Below, in pieces: positions 36,485 through 46,575 of a stretch of 64,000 bases of DNA. The first letter of the stretch is position 1, and every line of letters begins with the position of its first letter. A model generated the notes under the pieces. That model ran no database searches and was not told the DNA's origin. It worked only from the letters and a program-made list of their open reading frames with translations. A program made the translations under genes and the position numbers. Source of the DNA: Carnimonas nigrificans ATCC BAA-78 (GTDB lineage: Bacteria > Pseudomonadota > Gammaproteobacteria > Pseudomonadales > Halomonadaceae); the NCBI RefSeq assembly GCF_000526695.1, contig NZ_JAGO01000017.1, positions 1-64,000 of the forward strand. Reading direction: 5' to 3'.

Positions 36485-39400
36485 ATGTTCAGTGTCATTC
36501 ATGCCAATCATATTGAGGATCTGCGCGACCTGGCGCTGTCGCTGGCTGAACGTCATCCGCTGCCGCCCTTGACCGCCGAGACCTTCCTGGTGCAGTCGGC
36601 GGGCATGGGGCAGTGGCTCAAGCTGGAAATTGCCGAACGCTCCGGTATTGCCGCCGCGCTTGAGTTTGAACTGCCTTCCAGTTTTATCTGGAAGGCGTAT
36701 CGCGCGGTGCTGGGGGACGATATTCCACGCCGCTCTCCATTCGAGCGCAAGGCGCTGGTGTGGCGCTTGATGGCGCTGCTGCCAACTCTGCTGGATGAGC
36801 CGCAGTTTGCGCCGCTGGCCGATTATCTGCGCGATGAGCGTAGCGCTCCTGAGGCGGTGACTGACCTGCCCAGCGACGCCACGCCAGAAGCGCGGCATCT
36901 CTACCAATTGGCCGAGTGTCTGGCGGCGCTGTTTGACCAGTATCTGGTCTACCGTCCTGACTGGATGGCCCGTTGGAGCGCAGGCGAAAGTGCCGCGCAG
37001 CTAGGCTTGCCGAGCACTCAGGCGTGGCAGCCGGCGCTATGGCAGCGGCTGTTGGCGGCAGCCGATGAAAGTGAGCAGCCGTTGCAGCGCGCCGCCTTGC
37101 AGGAGCGCTTTCTGGCACGCCTCAAGCAGCTCGATCATGCACCGGCTGGGCTGCCGCCACGGCTCTTTGTCTTTGGCATTTCATCCTTGCCGCTGGCGGT
37201 GATTGAGGCGCTGCACGGTCTGGCGCGCCATATTGATGTGATGCTGCTGCTCACCAACCCATGCCGCTTTTACTGGGGCGATGTGGTCAGTGAGCGTGAA
37301 GCCTTGCGCGAGCAGGCGCGGGCGCTGCGTCGCCACCCTGAACGGCCTGAGTTGAGCGGACTTGACCCTACCGAGCTGCATCTGCGTGCCAATCCGCTGC
37401 TCGCGGGGTGGGGGGCGCAGGGGCGTGATTTCATTCAGGCACTTTATGACATCGAACAGCACAGCCCGCAGGATGCCGAAGCCGATATCTTCCGCGACTG
37501 GATAACGCCCGATGAAACGCCGTCGCTGCTGCGCCAGCTTCAGCAGGATGTGCTCGATCTGCGCCATCCGCTGGAACATGCCGAGGAGGAAGGGAAATGC
37601 AGCGTCGCGCCGGAAGATGATTCGATCCAGCTCGTCACCGCCTATTCAGCGCTGCGCGAAGTCGAGATTCTCAACGATAAGCTGCTCGCCGCCTTCAGTG
37701 CAGATCCTGAACTGAAGCCGCGTGATGTTATCGTGCAGGTGCCGGATATTGATCGCTACGCGCCTTTTATCGAAGCGGTATTTGGGCGCTATGACACGAA
37801 TGATCCGCGCTATATTCCGTTCACGATTACCGATCGTCGCGCCACCCGCGCTGATCCTCTGCTGGCGACCCTGCTGGAACTGCTCGATTTGCCCGAGCGG
37901 CGCGTCACCATTGGCGAAATGCTCGATTGGCTCGATATTCCCGCGCTGCGTCGGCGTTTCGGTATTGCCGCCAATGAGCTGGCGCTGCTGACGCGCTGGG
38001 TGGAGCAGAGCGGTATTCGCTGGGGCCTGTCGGAAGCGCATCGTGCGCAGCTCAAGCTGCCGCCGCTTGCTGCCAATAGCTGGCGGTTCGGGGCACGGCG
38101 TATGCTGCTGGGCTATGCGATGGGCGATACCTTGCCCGCGTCGGACGCTGGCTTTGATGAGATCGAGCCTTACGATGAAGTCAGTGGGCTTGATGCTGCG
38201 CTGGCGGGGCGGCTGTTGCAGTTGGTCGATACTCTGGAGCAGGCGGCGCGTGAGCTGAGCGAGCCGCGCAGCGTGGCGCAGTGGAGCGAGCGTATCGAGG
38301 CGCTGACCGAGGAGCTGGTGCTGCCCGATAGCGATGCCGAGCACGATAGTGTCGGGCGCTTGCTAGGAGCCATTGCGCAGTGGAGCGATAGCTGTGATGC
38401 CGCAGCCTTCGAGGGGCCGCTGCCGCTCTCCGTGGTGCGCGAAGCGATCGCTGCGCAGCTTGATGAAAGTGGCCTGTCGCCGCGCTTTCTGGCTGGGCGG
38501 GTGAACTTCGCAACGCTGATGCCGATGCGTGCGATTCCTTTCAGCCATCTCTATCTGCTCGGCATGAACGATGGCGAATATCCGCGGCCGCGGGTGGAAC
38601 TGGATTTCGATCTGATGGCCGCCTATCCGCGCGGCGGCGACCGTTCGCGGCGCGATGATGACCGCTATTTGATGCTCGATGCGCTGTTGGCAGCAAGAAA
38701 GAAACTGGTGATTAGCTATGTGGGGCACGATCAGCGCAGCAATCTGCCGCGCCCGCCCTCGGTGCTGGTCAGCGAGCTGCTGGATACCATTGCCCAGGGC
38801 TGGTGTCTGGCCGGTGACGAGCAGAGCGATGAGCAGACGCAGCGGCAGCATCTGGAGGCGCATCTGTATGAAGAGCATCCGCTTCAGCCCTTCTCGCTGA
38901 CATATTTCAGCAATGCTCAGCCTCAAGGGCAGGAAGGAAAGAAGGCGCTCTTCAGCTACGACGACCAGTGGCAGCCGCAGCCGGTGGCAGCGCCTTCTTC
39001 CGCAGTGTCCAGCGTCGCGCCGCCGCCGGTGGAGATAACGCTGCCGATGCTGAAAACGCTGCTGCGCGAGCCGTGTTCGGTATGTCTGAAGGAGCGTCTG
39101 GGGGCGCGGGCGATCACTCCCGAAGAGCTGGCCCCCGACGCTGAGCCGTTCGACTTCGATGGGCTGGCCCAGCACCACTTCAAGCGTAAGCTGCTCGATG
39201 CCCTGCTGGCTGGGCAACCGCTGGCACAGAGCGCCACTCGCTTGCAGCACGCTGGGCAATTACCGGCGCTGGGATTTGGCGATGCGCTGCTGGCCGAGCA
39301 GCTTCCCGTGGTGGAGAAGCAGTGGCAGAAGTGGGGTGAAGCGACGGCTGAATTGCCGGATTTCGTCACTTTGAGCCTGGCGGTCAACATGGGCGATACC

Positions 39401-39985
39401 AGCATTAGCGGGCGGCTCGACAACCTGGTCGATCACGGCGATTACGCTGAACTATGGCGGCTTGAGGCGGGCGTTTACGGCACCTTGAAAGCTGACCGTA
39501 GCGGGCGGCTGACGCATCTGGGCAAGCCGCATCGACTGTACCTTTTGCATCTCGAACAGTTACTGGCCGCTGCTGCACTGGGCAAACCCGTGGCGCTGCA
39601 AGGGCTGTTTGAAGATCGCCAACTGAGTTTGCCGAGCGTTTCAGCTTCGCAGGCGCGCCAGCTGCTGAGCCACTACCTTGAGTGCTATCGCGCAGCCTGG
39701 GCAGAGCCGATGCCCGCGCTGGCCGAGCTGTCGCTGGAGTGGCTGGCGGGCGAAGGCGATGAGAACGTGCGCGATACGCTGCGCCAGCGCTATGAAGAAG
39801 GTGGCGCGTACAGCCCCGCGCTACGTGAGCGCTACCCGCAGCTGGGCGATCGCTGGCCGCAGTTTGTGGCACTGGAGGCCGCCGGTTTCGAGAGCGCCAG
39901 TCAGCACCTCTATCAGCCGCTGTTTGAGCTGCTTCATGCGCTCTTGCCCGGTGGCGACACCCAATCCCAAAGGAGTCATTCATGA
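36485..39985 (+). CDS. recC: exodeoxyribonuclease V, gamma subunit (RecC)
   Basis: This roughly 1166-aa subunit of RecBCD recognises Chi and splits the DNA duplex. It follows E. coli RecC (1122 aa) throughout: MFSVIHANHIEDL, LVQSAGMGQWLKLEIAERSG, LFDQYLVYRPDWMARW, LLTNPCRFYWGD, SGIRWGLSEAH, NFATLMPMRAIPFSHLYLLG and MNDGEYPR. The ATG at 36485 is preferred to a GTG at 36479. Its stop overlaps the ubiX start (ATGA), beginning a four-gene coupled operon recC-ubiX-recB-recD. Confidence 0.96.
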   Translation: MFSVIHANHIEDLRDLALSLAERHPLPPLTAETFLVQSAGMGQWLKLEIAERSGIAAALEFELPSSFIWKAYRAVLGDDIPRRSPFERKALVWRLMALLPTLLDEPQFAPLADYLRDERSAPEAVTDLPSDATPEARHLYQLAECLAALFDQYLVYRPDWMARWSAGESAAQLGLPSTQAWQPALWQRLLAAADESEQPLQRAALQERFLARLKQLDHAPAGLPPRLFVFGISSLPLAVIEALHGLARHIDVMLLLTNPCRFYWGDVVSEREALREQARALRRHPERPELSGLDPTELHLRANPLLAGWGAQGRDFIQALYDIEQHSPQDAEADIFRDWITPDETPSLLRQLQQDVLDLRHPLEHAEEEGKCSVAPEDDSIQLVTAYSALREVEILNDKLLAAFSADPELKPRDVIVQVPDIDRYAPFIEAVFGRYDTNDPRYIPFTITDRRATRADPLLATLLELLDLPERRVTIGEMLDWLDIPALRRRFGIAANELALLTRWVEQSGIRWGLSEAHRAQLKLPPLAANSWRFGARRMLLGYAMGDTLPASDAGFDEIEPYDEVSGLDAALAGRLLQLVDTLEQAARELSEPRSVAQWSERIEALTEELVLPDSDAEHDSVGRLLGAIAQWSDSCDAAAFEGPLPLSVVREAIAAQLDESGLSPRFLAGRVNFATLMPMRAIPFSHLYLLGMNDGEYPRPRVELDFDLMAAYPRGGDRSRRDDDRYLMLDALLAARKKLVISYVGHDQRSNLPRPPSVLVSELLDTIAQGWCLAGDEQSDEQTQRQHLEAHLYEEHPLQPFSLTYFSNAQPQGQEGKKALFSYDDQWQPQPVAAPSSAVSSVAPPPVEITLPMLKTLLREPCSVCLKERLGARAITPEELAPDAEPFDFDGLAQHHFKRKLLDALLAGQPLAQSATRLQHAGQLPALGFGDALLAEQLPVVEKQWQKWGEATAELPDFVTLSLAVNMGDTSISGRLDNLVDHGDYAELWRLEAGVYGTLKADRSGRLTHLGKPHRLYLLHLEQLLAAAALGKPVALQGLFEDRQLSLPSVSASQARQLLSHYLECYRAAWAEPMPALAELSLEWLAGEGDENVRDTLRQRYEEGGAYSPALRERYPQLGDRWPQFVALEAAGFESASQHLYQPLFELLHALLPGGDTQSQRSHS

Positions 39986-40611
39986 GCACAGCCTATCCGG
40001 GCAGCCCCCCCCAACGAGCGTACCCCGCACGCCTGGTGGTGGGTATTTCAGGGGCTTCGGGCGCCATCTATGGGATTCGATTGCTAATGCTTCTGCGCGA
40101 AAGCGACATCGAAACGCATCTGGTGATGTCACCTTCTGCGCGACTGACCATTGCGCTGGAGACCGACTACTCGGTGAAGCAGGTGGAGGCGCTGGCCGAT
40201 GTGGTGTATCCCAGCGCCGATATTGGCGCGGCCATCTCCAGCGGCTCCTTCCGCACGCTGGGAATGATTGTGGCACCCTGTTCGATACGCTCGATGTCGG
40301 AAATTGCCGCAGGTACAACCGCGTCGCTACTGACGCGGGCCGCTGATGTGGTGCTCAAGGAGCGCCGACGGCTGGTGCTGATGGTGCGGGAAACGCCGCT
40401 GCACCTGAACCATTTGCGCCACATGAGCGAACTGACCGAAATGGGCGCTATTGTGGCACCGCCGGTGCCCGCCTTTTATGCTCGCCCTGAGTCGATCGAG
40501 CAGATGGTGGATCATTCGTTGGGGCGCGTGCTCGATCTGTTTGATATTGAGGTGGGGGCCGTGAAGCGCTGGCGTGAAGCCACTGAACAGGAATCTCGCC
40601 GCGATGACTGA
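39982..40611 (+). CDS. ubiX: flavin prenyltransferase UbiX
   Basis: This 209-aa enzyme prenylates FMN to supply the cofactor of UbiD decarboxylases, used in ubiquinone synthesis. It carries VVGISGASGAIYGIRLL, THLVMSPSARLTI, the substrate loop SGSFRTLGMIVAPCSIRSMS, RRLVLMVRETPLHLNHLRHM and AIVAPPVPAFYARP. Length matches E. coli UbiX (189) plus a short N-terminal extension. It lies between recC and recB with overlaps on both sides (ATGA with recC, 8 bp with recB). In E. coli this slot is filled by ptrA. No ubiD or other ubi gene is nearby. Confidence 0.95.
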   Translation: MSTAYPGSPPQRAYPARLVVGISGASGAIYGIRLLMLLRESDIETHLVMSPSARLTIALETDYSVKQVEALADVVYPSADIGAAISSGSFRTLGMIVAPCSIRSMSEIAAGTTASLLTRAADVVLKERRRLVLMVRETPLHLNHLRHMSELTEMGAIVAPPVPAFYARPESIEQMVDHSLGRVLDLFDIEVGAVKRWREATEQESRRDD

Positions 40612-43600
40612 GCAGCGCCTTGATATTGCCACGCTACCGCTGACGGGGCGGCGCTTGATTGAGGCGAGTGCCGGCACTGGCAAAACCTTCACCATTGCCG
40701 CGCTTTATGTGCGGCTGGTGCTGGGCCATGGCGAACTGGTGTCGCTGACGCCGGAGCAGATTCTAGTGGTGACCTTCACTCGTGCGGCAACCGAAGAGCT
40801 GCGCGAGCGGATTCGGCGGCGTCTGCGGGAAGCGCGCGATATGCTGCTGGGACGTGCCGAAGGCGACGCTATCCTGGCGGGCCTGCTGTGTGACTACGAC
40901 GAGGAGCAGCGCCGTCTCAAGGCGCTCCAGCTCGATAGTGCGGTGCGCATGATGGATGACGCCGCCATCTTTACCATTCACGGCTTTTGCCAACGAATGC
41001 TGAAACGCCACGCCTTCGATAGCGGTGCCCGTTTCAATGTCGAGTTAACCTCCAACGGTGATGCGCTGCTGCAGCAGGCCGTCGAGGACTACTGGCGACG
41101 CCACTACTATCCGCTGGATGTTGAAGCGCAGCGTCTGATTTTCGAGCAGTTCGAGTGTCCGGCAGCGCTCGCCGAGCGGGTGCGCATTGCGCTGAACGCA
41201 GATGTGGAAGGGCGCTTGCTGGAGGGTGATACGCTGCTGGAAGTGCCCGCCAGTGCTGAAGGAGCGTTGGCAGCGACACGGGAAGTGTTGGCCCAGCTTG
41301 AGAAGTTGACCCAACGAGTACGCGATAACTTCGGTGGTGCCGCCATTGAGGCGCTGAATGAAAGCGCTCACAGCAAGGCGTTCAACGCGACGCGCATCAA
41401 GCCGGACGCGCTGCAAGAGCGTATCGCATTGCTGGAACAGTGGTGCGCTGGCGGGGCGACCACGCTGCCCACGACGCTTCTGGATAGCAAAGGTAGCGCG
41501 TGGCTGGGGCAACAGCGCCTCGATGCCTCGGTCAAGAAGGGCTTTCAAGCACCCCAACATGCGCTGTTTGAAGCTCTGGACGCGCTGGCCGAGGCGCAGC
41601 AGCGGGTGCCTGACCCGGCGCCCGCGTTGATTAGCCACGCCCTACAGGTCATCAGTGACGACATTAGCGCGACCAAAAGGCGCGCTGGTACGCTGGATTT
41701 CGGTGATCTGCTCAGTGAACTCGATAATGCGTTGCAGGGGGCCCAGGGCGCGCGTCTGGCGGCGAGTATTCGTCATGAATTGCCGATTGCCCTGATTGAT
41801 GAATTTCAGGACACCGATGCCCGCCAGTACCGCATTTTCAACATCATATATGCGCGTTCGGACGACACGCCCGCTACAGGGCTGCTGCTGATCGGCGACC
41901 CCAAGCAGGCCATCTACGCCTTCCGCAATGCCGATCTGGCCACCTATCTGAACGCGCGCGACAGCGCCGATGCAGGCTACACGCTGGATCGCAACTTCCG
42001 CTCTACCAACGGTATGGTGTCCGCCGTTAATGCGCTCTTTGCCCACAATCCCAACGCCTTCATGGAGAAGAAGCTGCACTTTGCACCGAGTGCCGCACAA
42101 GGGCGGGCGCAGCAGTTAATGGTGGCGGGGCAGCCTGAGCCTGCGTTGAGCTGGTGGCTGCCCGAGAGCAGTGAAAGCATGAGCAAGAGCGACTATCAGC
42201 GCGTCATGAGTACGGCGGTGCGGGCGGATATTCAGCGTTTGCTGGAAGGTGGCGCAGCGGGGCAGATCGGCTTCGGCAATGAAGAGGGCGTGGAGCAGCC
42301 GCTACAGGCGCACCACATCGCGGTGCTGGTGCGTACCGGTCGTGAGGCGCAGCTGGTGCGCGACGCGCTGGAAGCGGGCAACATCAAGAGCGTTTATCTA
42401 AGCCAGCGGCAGTCGGTGTTCGAAAGTCATGAAGCCTGGTGGCTGCTGCAACTGCTGGAAGCGGTCGGTCAGCCGCGCCGCGAAAGCAGCCTGCGCGCCG
42501 CTCTGGCAAGTCGCCTGCTCAGCGATGATCTCAGTGAAGTAGAGCAACTGGTAGCAGATGAGCGTCGCTGGGAAGCGATGGTGGAACGCTTTGAAGGCTA
42601 TCAGCGCGATTGGCGTTATATCGGCGTGCTGGCGATGGTGCGGCGCGTCATGCTGGATTTCGCGGTGGGGGCGCGGCTGCTGGCGAGTGCCAGTGGTGAG
42701 CGTAGCCTGACCAATCTGCTGCATCTGGCCGAACTTGCGCAAACCGCCAGCCATCTGCTGGATGGTGAACAGGCGCTGCTTCGCTGGCTGCATCGTGCGC
42801 TGGATGGGCGCTTCGAGGAGGGCATGGACCCCGATAGCCTGACCCAGCGGCTGGAGAGCGACGAACAACTGGTGCGGGTGGTGACCATTCACGGCTCCAA
42901 GGGGCTGGAATATCCGGTGGTCTATGTACCTTTCCCGTGCGACTACCGGGAGCAGGATCGGCGCTCGCCCGCTCAGTTGGTGCAGCATCCACGCTATGGC
43001 CGCGCGATCAGTCTGGCGGTGAATGAGGAGCAGCGCGAATGGGCAGAGGAAGCACGCCACGCTGAGGATGTGCGACTGCTGTATGTGGCATTGACGCGCG
43101 CGAGCTACGCCTGCCGAGTGGGCGTGGCGCCGCTTTACAAGGGGCGCAAGCGCAAGGAGGACGCCGCTGATGCGACCACCATCGGGAAGAGTGCGTTGGG
43201 ATGGCTGCTCAAGTCAGGCCCCGAGGATGCGCTGAGCGGTACGCGCTTGCGCGAGGTGCTCAAGCAGCTCGCCGCATACAGTGACATGTGCATTTTGCCG
43301 CCGCCTGAGGCACCTGGCACGCCCCTTGCCGATCAGCTTGCCGCCCCGCCCGAGCGACGTGCGCGCCCCTTCGAAGGCCATATCGACCGGCGCTGGTGGA
43401 TCGCTTCCTACTCGGTATTGACCAGCGATACCCAAACGCTGGGTGCCGATCCTCCGAGTGCCGAAGAGGCGGCGCTTGATCTTGAAGTTGCCACCGAACG
43501 CACCCCGGTGCCTGCACCGCCGCTGGGTAAAATCAACGACTTCCCTCGCGGCCCGCGGGCAGGCACCTTCCTGCACGGTATTTTGGGCGCGATTGATTTC

Positions 43601-44329
43601 AATCGTATCGGTGAATTTGACTATTCCCATGAACTGGAAGCGATGATCGAACGGCGTCTGGCGCGGTCAGGTTTTGATGATGGCTGGCAGACTCCCTTGT
43701 GCGAATGGCTGAAGAACCTGCTTGATGCGCCTTTGATGGAAGAAGATGCCCCCACTAACAGCGCGCTGCGGCTGGCCGCGCTCGGCGAGCAACAGGCTGC
43801 TGGAAGCCCAGCATCATGGGCCATTGAGCTGGAGTTCTGGCTGCCGGTGGCTAATGCCTCAGCGCAGGCGGTGGATCACCTGATTCGACATCATCAGCCC
43901 CTCGCGCGCAGCAGTGATTATCCAGCGCTGGCACCGCGTCAGTTGCATGGCATGCTGCGCGGCTTCATTGATCTGGTGTTTAGCTGGCAGGGGCACTGGT
44001 ATCTTCTCGACTGGAAATCCAACTATCTGGGCGAGCGGGGCGAAGAGTACGCGCAGGCGCAATTGGCTGCCGCCATGCTCGATCACCGTTACGATGTACA
44101 GTACGTGCTTTACGTGCTGGCACTGCATCGCCACCTGGCGCAGCGCCTTCCCGATTACTCCTACCAGCGTGATATGGGCGGCGTCTTCTATCTGTTTTTG
44201 CGCGGTGTCGATACGGCACGGCCGGGGCAGGGGATCTTCCACGCGCGTCCGCCGCTTGAGCTGATCGAGGCGCTGGACAACATGCTGCAAGGCGAAGCTG
44301 TCACCCTGCCTCAGCAGGAGGCTCAATGA
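40604..44329 (+). CDS. recB: exodeoxyribonuclease V, beta subunit (RecB)
   Basis: This 1241-aa protein is the 3'-5' helicase and sole nuclease of RecBCD. The helicase part has Walker A ASAGTGKTF (residues 21-29), VTFTRAATEELRERI, LIDEFQDTDARQYRIF, LLIGDPKQAIYAFRNAD and VVTIHGSKGLEYPVVYVPF. The C-terminal nuclease domain has HGMLRGFIDLVF and WYLLDWKSN, keeping the D...DxK residues that bind magnesium. Length is near E. coli RecB (1180). The ATG at 40604 overlaps the end of ubiX; a GTG at 40574 is less likely. Confidence 0.96.
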   Translation: MTEQRLDIATLPLTGRRLIEASAGTGKTFTIAALYVRLVLGHGELVSLTPEQILVVTFTRAATEELRERIRRRLREARDMLLGRAEGDAILAGLLCDYDEEQRRLKALQLDSAVRMMDDAAIFTIHGFCQRMLKRHAFDSGARFNVELTSNGDALLQQAVEDYWRRHYYPLDVEAQRLIFEQFECPAALAERVRIALNADVEGRLLEGDTLLEVPASAEGALAATREVLAQLEKLTQRVRDNFGGAAIEALNESAHSKAFNATRIKPDALQERIALLEQWCAGGATTLPTTLLDSKGSAWLGQQRLDASVKKGFQAPQHALFEALDALAEAQQRVPDPAPALISHALQVISDDISATKRRAGTLDFGDLLSELDNALQGAQGARLAASIRHELPIALIDEFQDTDARQYRIFNIIYARSDDTPATGLLLIGDPKQAIYAFRNADLATYLNARDSADAGYTLDRNFRSTNGMVSAVNALFAHNPNAFMEKKLHFAPSAAQGRAQQLMVAGQPEPALSWWLPESSESMSKSDYQRVMSTAVRADIQRLLEGGAAGQIGFGNEEGVEQPLQAHHIAVLVRTGREAQLVRDALEAGNIKSVYLSQRQSVFESHEAWWLLQLLEAVGQPRRESSLRAALASRLLSDDLSEVEQLVADERRWEAMVERFEGYQRDWRYIGVLAMVRRVMLDFAVGARLLASASGERSLTNLLHLAELAQTASHLLDGEQALLRWLHRALDGRFEEGMDPDSLTQRLESDEQLVRVVTIHGSKGLEYPVVYVPFPCDYREQDRRSPAQLVQHPRYGRAISLAVNEEQREWAEEARHAEDVRLLYVALTRASYACRVGVAPLYKGRKRKEDAADATTIGKSALGWLLKSGPEDALSGTRLREVLKQLAAYSDMCILPPPEAPGTPLADQLAAPPERRARPFEGHIDRRWWIASYSVLTSDTQTLGADPPSAEEAALDLEVATERTPVPAPPLGKINDFPRGPRAGTFLHGILGAIDFNRIGEFDYSHELEAMIERRLARSGFDDGWQTPLCEWLKNLLDAPLMEEDAPTNSALRLAALGEQQAAGSPASWAIELEFWLPVANASAQAVDHLIRHHQPLARSSDYPALAPRQLHGMLRGFIDLVFSWQGHWYLLDWKSNYLGERGEEYAQAQLAAAMLDHRYDVQYVLYVLALHRHLAQRLPDYSYQRDMGGVFYLFLRGVDTARPGQGIFHARPPLELIEALDNMLQGEAVTLPQQEAQ

Positions 44330-46332
44330 ACGAGCAATCATCGCAACTGTCGCTGCTTGATGAAGATGCACCCGCCTCCGCAGCGGTACGTCATAGCACT
44401 ATCTCCCTGAGCGAGGTATTCGATGCCTGGCGTGAACTCGGCTGGCTGCGACCGCTGGATGTCTACTTTGCTCACTTTGTGGTGGGGGATCGGATTACCG
44501 AACATCCAGCGCTTGCTCTCGCCGCTGCACTGGTCAGCCATCAGTTGGGGCGTGGTCACGTATGTCTTGATCTGGCCCGTACGCTGGCTGACCCTGCCAG
44601 TGTGCTATCGCTGCCGCCACAGGATGGCAGACGGACTGACACCCACGCCATTGATGCGCGTGCGCTGCTGCGTGGATTGGGCTTGTCGTCGGTAGAGACG
44701 TGGCTGGCGCTTCTCAGCGCGGCACCGCAGGTGGCGAATGCGCGTCAGCTTGAGTCGAAAGAAGCGGCACCTGCGCCCATGGTGGTGGATGGTCAGCGCC
44801 TCTATCTTTACCGTAGCTGGCGCGCCGAAGGCGATGTGGCTGCCTCGCTGGTCAGCCGCATGGGGGCGTTACCACCTGCTGATGAGCAGTTGGGCGAGCT
44901 GCTGGCGACATATTTTCCGCACAGCATGGCACCGCAGGATGGCACACCCGACTGGCAGAAGGTGGCGGTAGCGCTGGCCGCCACGCAGCGGCTGGCAGTC
45001 ATTTCCGGTGGCCCCGGCACCGGTAAAACTACCACCGTAATCAAGCTGCTCGCGGTATTGCAGCGTCAGGCGCTCAACCAGCAAGGGCGGCCTTTGCGTA
45101 TTCGGCTGGCGGCTCCCACGGGCAAGGCCGCGGCTCGGCTGAGTGATTCGATTTCCGGTGCGCTACAGCGCATTGTGACCGACGACGAGCTGAAAAGTGC
45201 GATTCCCTGTGAGGCCACCACCCTGCACCGTTTGCTGGGGGCGTTACCAGACACGCGCCGTTTTCGTCACAATGAGCAGCAGCCGCTACCGCTCGATATG
45301 CTGGTCGTGGATGAAGCCTCAATGATTGACCTCGACATGATGCGCTCCCTGCTCGCGGCGCTGCCGAGTGACGCGCGTCTGGTGCTGTTGGGGGATCGCG
45401 ACCAGTTGGCGTCCGTCGAAGCAGGGGCGGTACTCGGAGAGCTGTGCAGCGAGTCGGCGGGCTTCTCAGCGCCCATGCACGCACGGCTAGAACAGCTTGG
45501 CGGCACAGCGCTGCCGCAGCGTTCGCCCCATTCCCCGCTGGCGGATAACGTGACCATGCTGGAGCGCAGCTATCGCTTCGATCACAACAGCGGTATCGGT
45601 GCCCTGGCAAGGGCGGTCAACAATGGGGATCGCGCAGCGGTAAACGCGTGCTGGGAAGCGGGCTATGCAGACATCGCGCGGGTGGATTTGACGCAGCAGG
45701 GCGATGGGCAATTGACCGAGCTGGCAGTAGACGGCTATCGCCACTATCTGGAACCACTGGCGCAGCTTGATCCGCTGGAGGCGCTGCAACGGTTGGGCGA
45801 GTTTCAACTGCTGTGCGCGCTGCGGCGCGGCAGATGGGGTGTTGAAGGGCTTAACGACACCATTGCCCAGGCGCTTAAACGCCGCCACCTGATTAGCCAT
45901 ACCCGCGGCTGGTTTGCCGGACGCCCCGTGATGGTCACCCGTAATGATCCGCGCCTCGGTCTGTACAATGGCGATATTGGCCTGACGCTACCCGACCCTG
46001 ATGACGCCTCCCGACTGCGCGTATTTTTTGCTGCACCTGATCGGGAAGAAGGGGTACGCAGTCTTGCCCCAGGGCGTCTGACCTCCGTAGAAACCTGCTT
46101 CGCCATGACCGTACACAAGTCGCAAGGCTCAGAATTCAGTCGTGTAATGCTGGTATTTCCCGAGCAGCCTAATCCGATTCTTACCCGTGAACTTTTGTAT
46201 ACCGGCATTACCCGCGCCCGTCATCACTGTACGATAGCATCCGCCGCCCCCACACTGATCGAAAGCGCCACCCAGCAACGTATCTGGCGCGATGCCAACC
46301 TGCGTGAGCGGATTTCGCGTTTGCAGGGGTAG
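44326..46332 (+). CDS. recD: exodeoxyribonuclease V, alpha subunit (RecD)
   Basis: This 668-aa superfamily 1B helicase is the 5'-3' motor of RecBCD. Motifs in order: Walker A SGGPGTGKTTTVIKL, RLAAPTGKAAARLSDSI, LVVDEASMIDLDMMRSLL, VLLGDRDQLASVEAGAVLGE, ERSYRFDHNSGIG, AMTVHKSQGSEFSRVML and LLYTGITRARHHCTI. Length is a little above E. coli RecD (608). Its start overlaps the recB stop (ATGA). No T-run terminator follows; instead a duplicated hairpin-rich repeat begins about 30 bp downstream. Confidence 0.96.
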   Translation: MNEQSSQLSLLDEDAPASAAVRHSTISLSEVFDAWRELGWLRPLDVYFAHFVVGDRITEHPALALAAALVSHQLGRGHVCLDLARTLADPASVLSLPPQDGRRTDTHAIDARALLRGLGLSSVETWLALLSAAPQVANARQLESKEAAPAPMVVDGQRLYLYRSWRAEGDVAASLVSRMGALPPADEQLGELLATYFPHSMAPQDGTPDWQKVAVALAATQRLAVISGGPGTGKTTTVIKLLAVLQRQALNQQGRPLRIRLAAPTGKAAARLSDSISGALQRIVTDDELKSAIPCEATTLHRLLGALPDTRRFRHNEQQPLPLDMLVVDEASMIDLDMMRSLLAALPSDARLVLLGDRDQLASVEAGAVLGELCSESAGFSAPMHARLEQLGGTALPQRSPHSPLADNVTMLERSYRFDHNSGIGALARAVNNGDRAAVNACWEAGYADIARVDLTQQGDGQLTELAVDGYRHYLEPLAQLDPLEALQRLGEFQLLCALRRGRWGVEGLNDTIAQALKRRHLISHTRGWFAGRPVMVTRNDPRLGLYNGDIGLTLPDPDDASRLRVFFAAPDREEGVRSLAPGRLTSVETCFAMTVHKSQGSEFSRVMLVFPEQPNPILTRELLYTGITRARHHCTIASAAPTLIESATQQRIWRDANLRERISRLQG

Positions 46333-46364
46333 GGGAGTCTTATTAAGAAGGAGATTCTGGAATT

Positions 46365-46526
46365 TGCGCAGGACTTCACTGTTGGCGTGTTTGCAAACAT
46401 TGGCCTATTGATGTCGAAGGGGAGCTTGCAGGCCCCCTTCACCCCCGCTGTCGTCAGGCGCGTCAGACCATCCGTTTGCAAAAACGCGCTGCAAGCGGAT
46501 GATCCCGCGCCTTCCTTGATAAGGTG
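46365..46526. repeat. hairpin-rich repeat unit, copy 1
   Basis: This 162-bp unit recurs 211 bp downstream with about 13 differences by eye. It contains a self-complementary GTTTGCAAAC (46389), a GAAGGGG/CCCCTTC stem (46416-46440) and a CATCCGTTTGCA/TGCAAGCGGATG stem with one G-T pair. The plus strand also carries a short frame (FANIGLLMSKGSLQAPFTP...) shared with copy 2, but the conserved pairing suggests structured RNA or a REP-like element. Confidence 0.75.
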
Positions 46527-46575
46527 CTCAATTGTGCCTGTTTTAACAGTGGCTTTGCTTAGGGAAGGAGGAAAC

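Noticed and set aside
38363-39259. 298-aa minus-strand frame within recC
   Set aside because: Shadow of recC; no motif, and recC is intact throughout.
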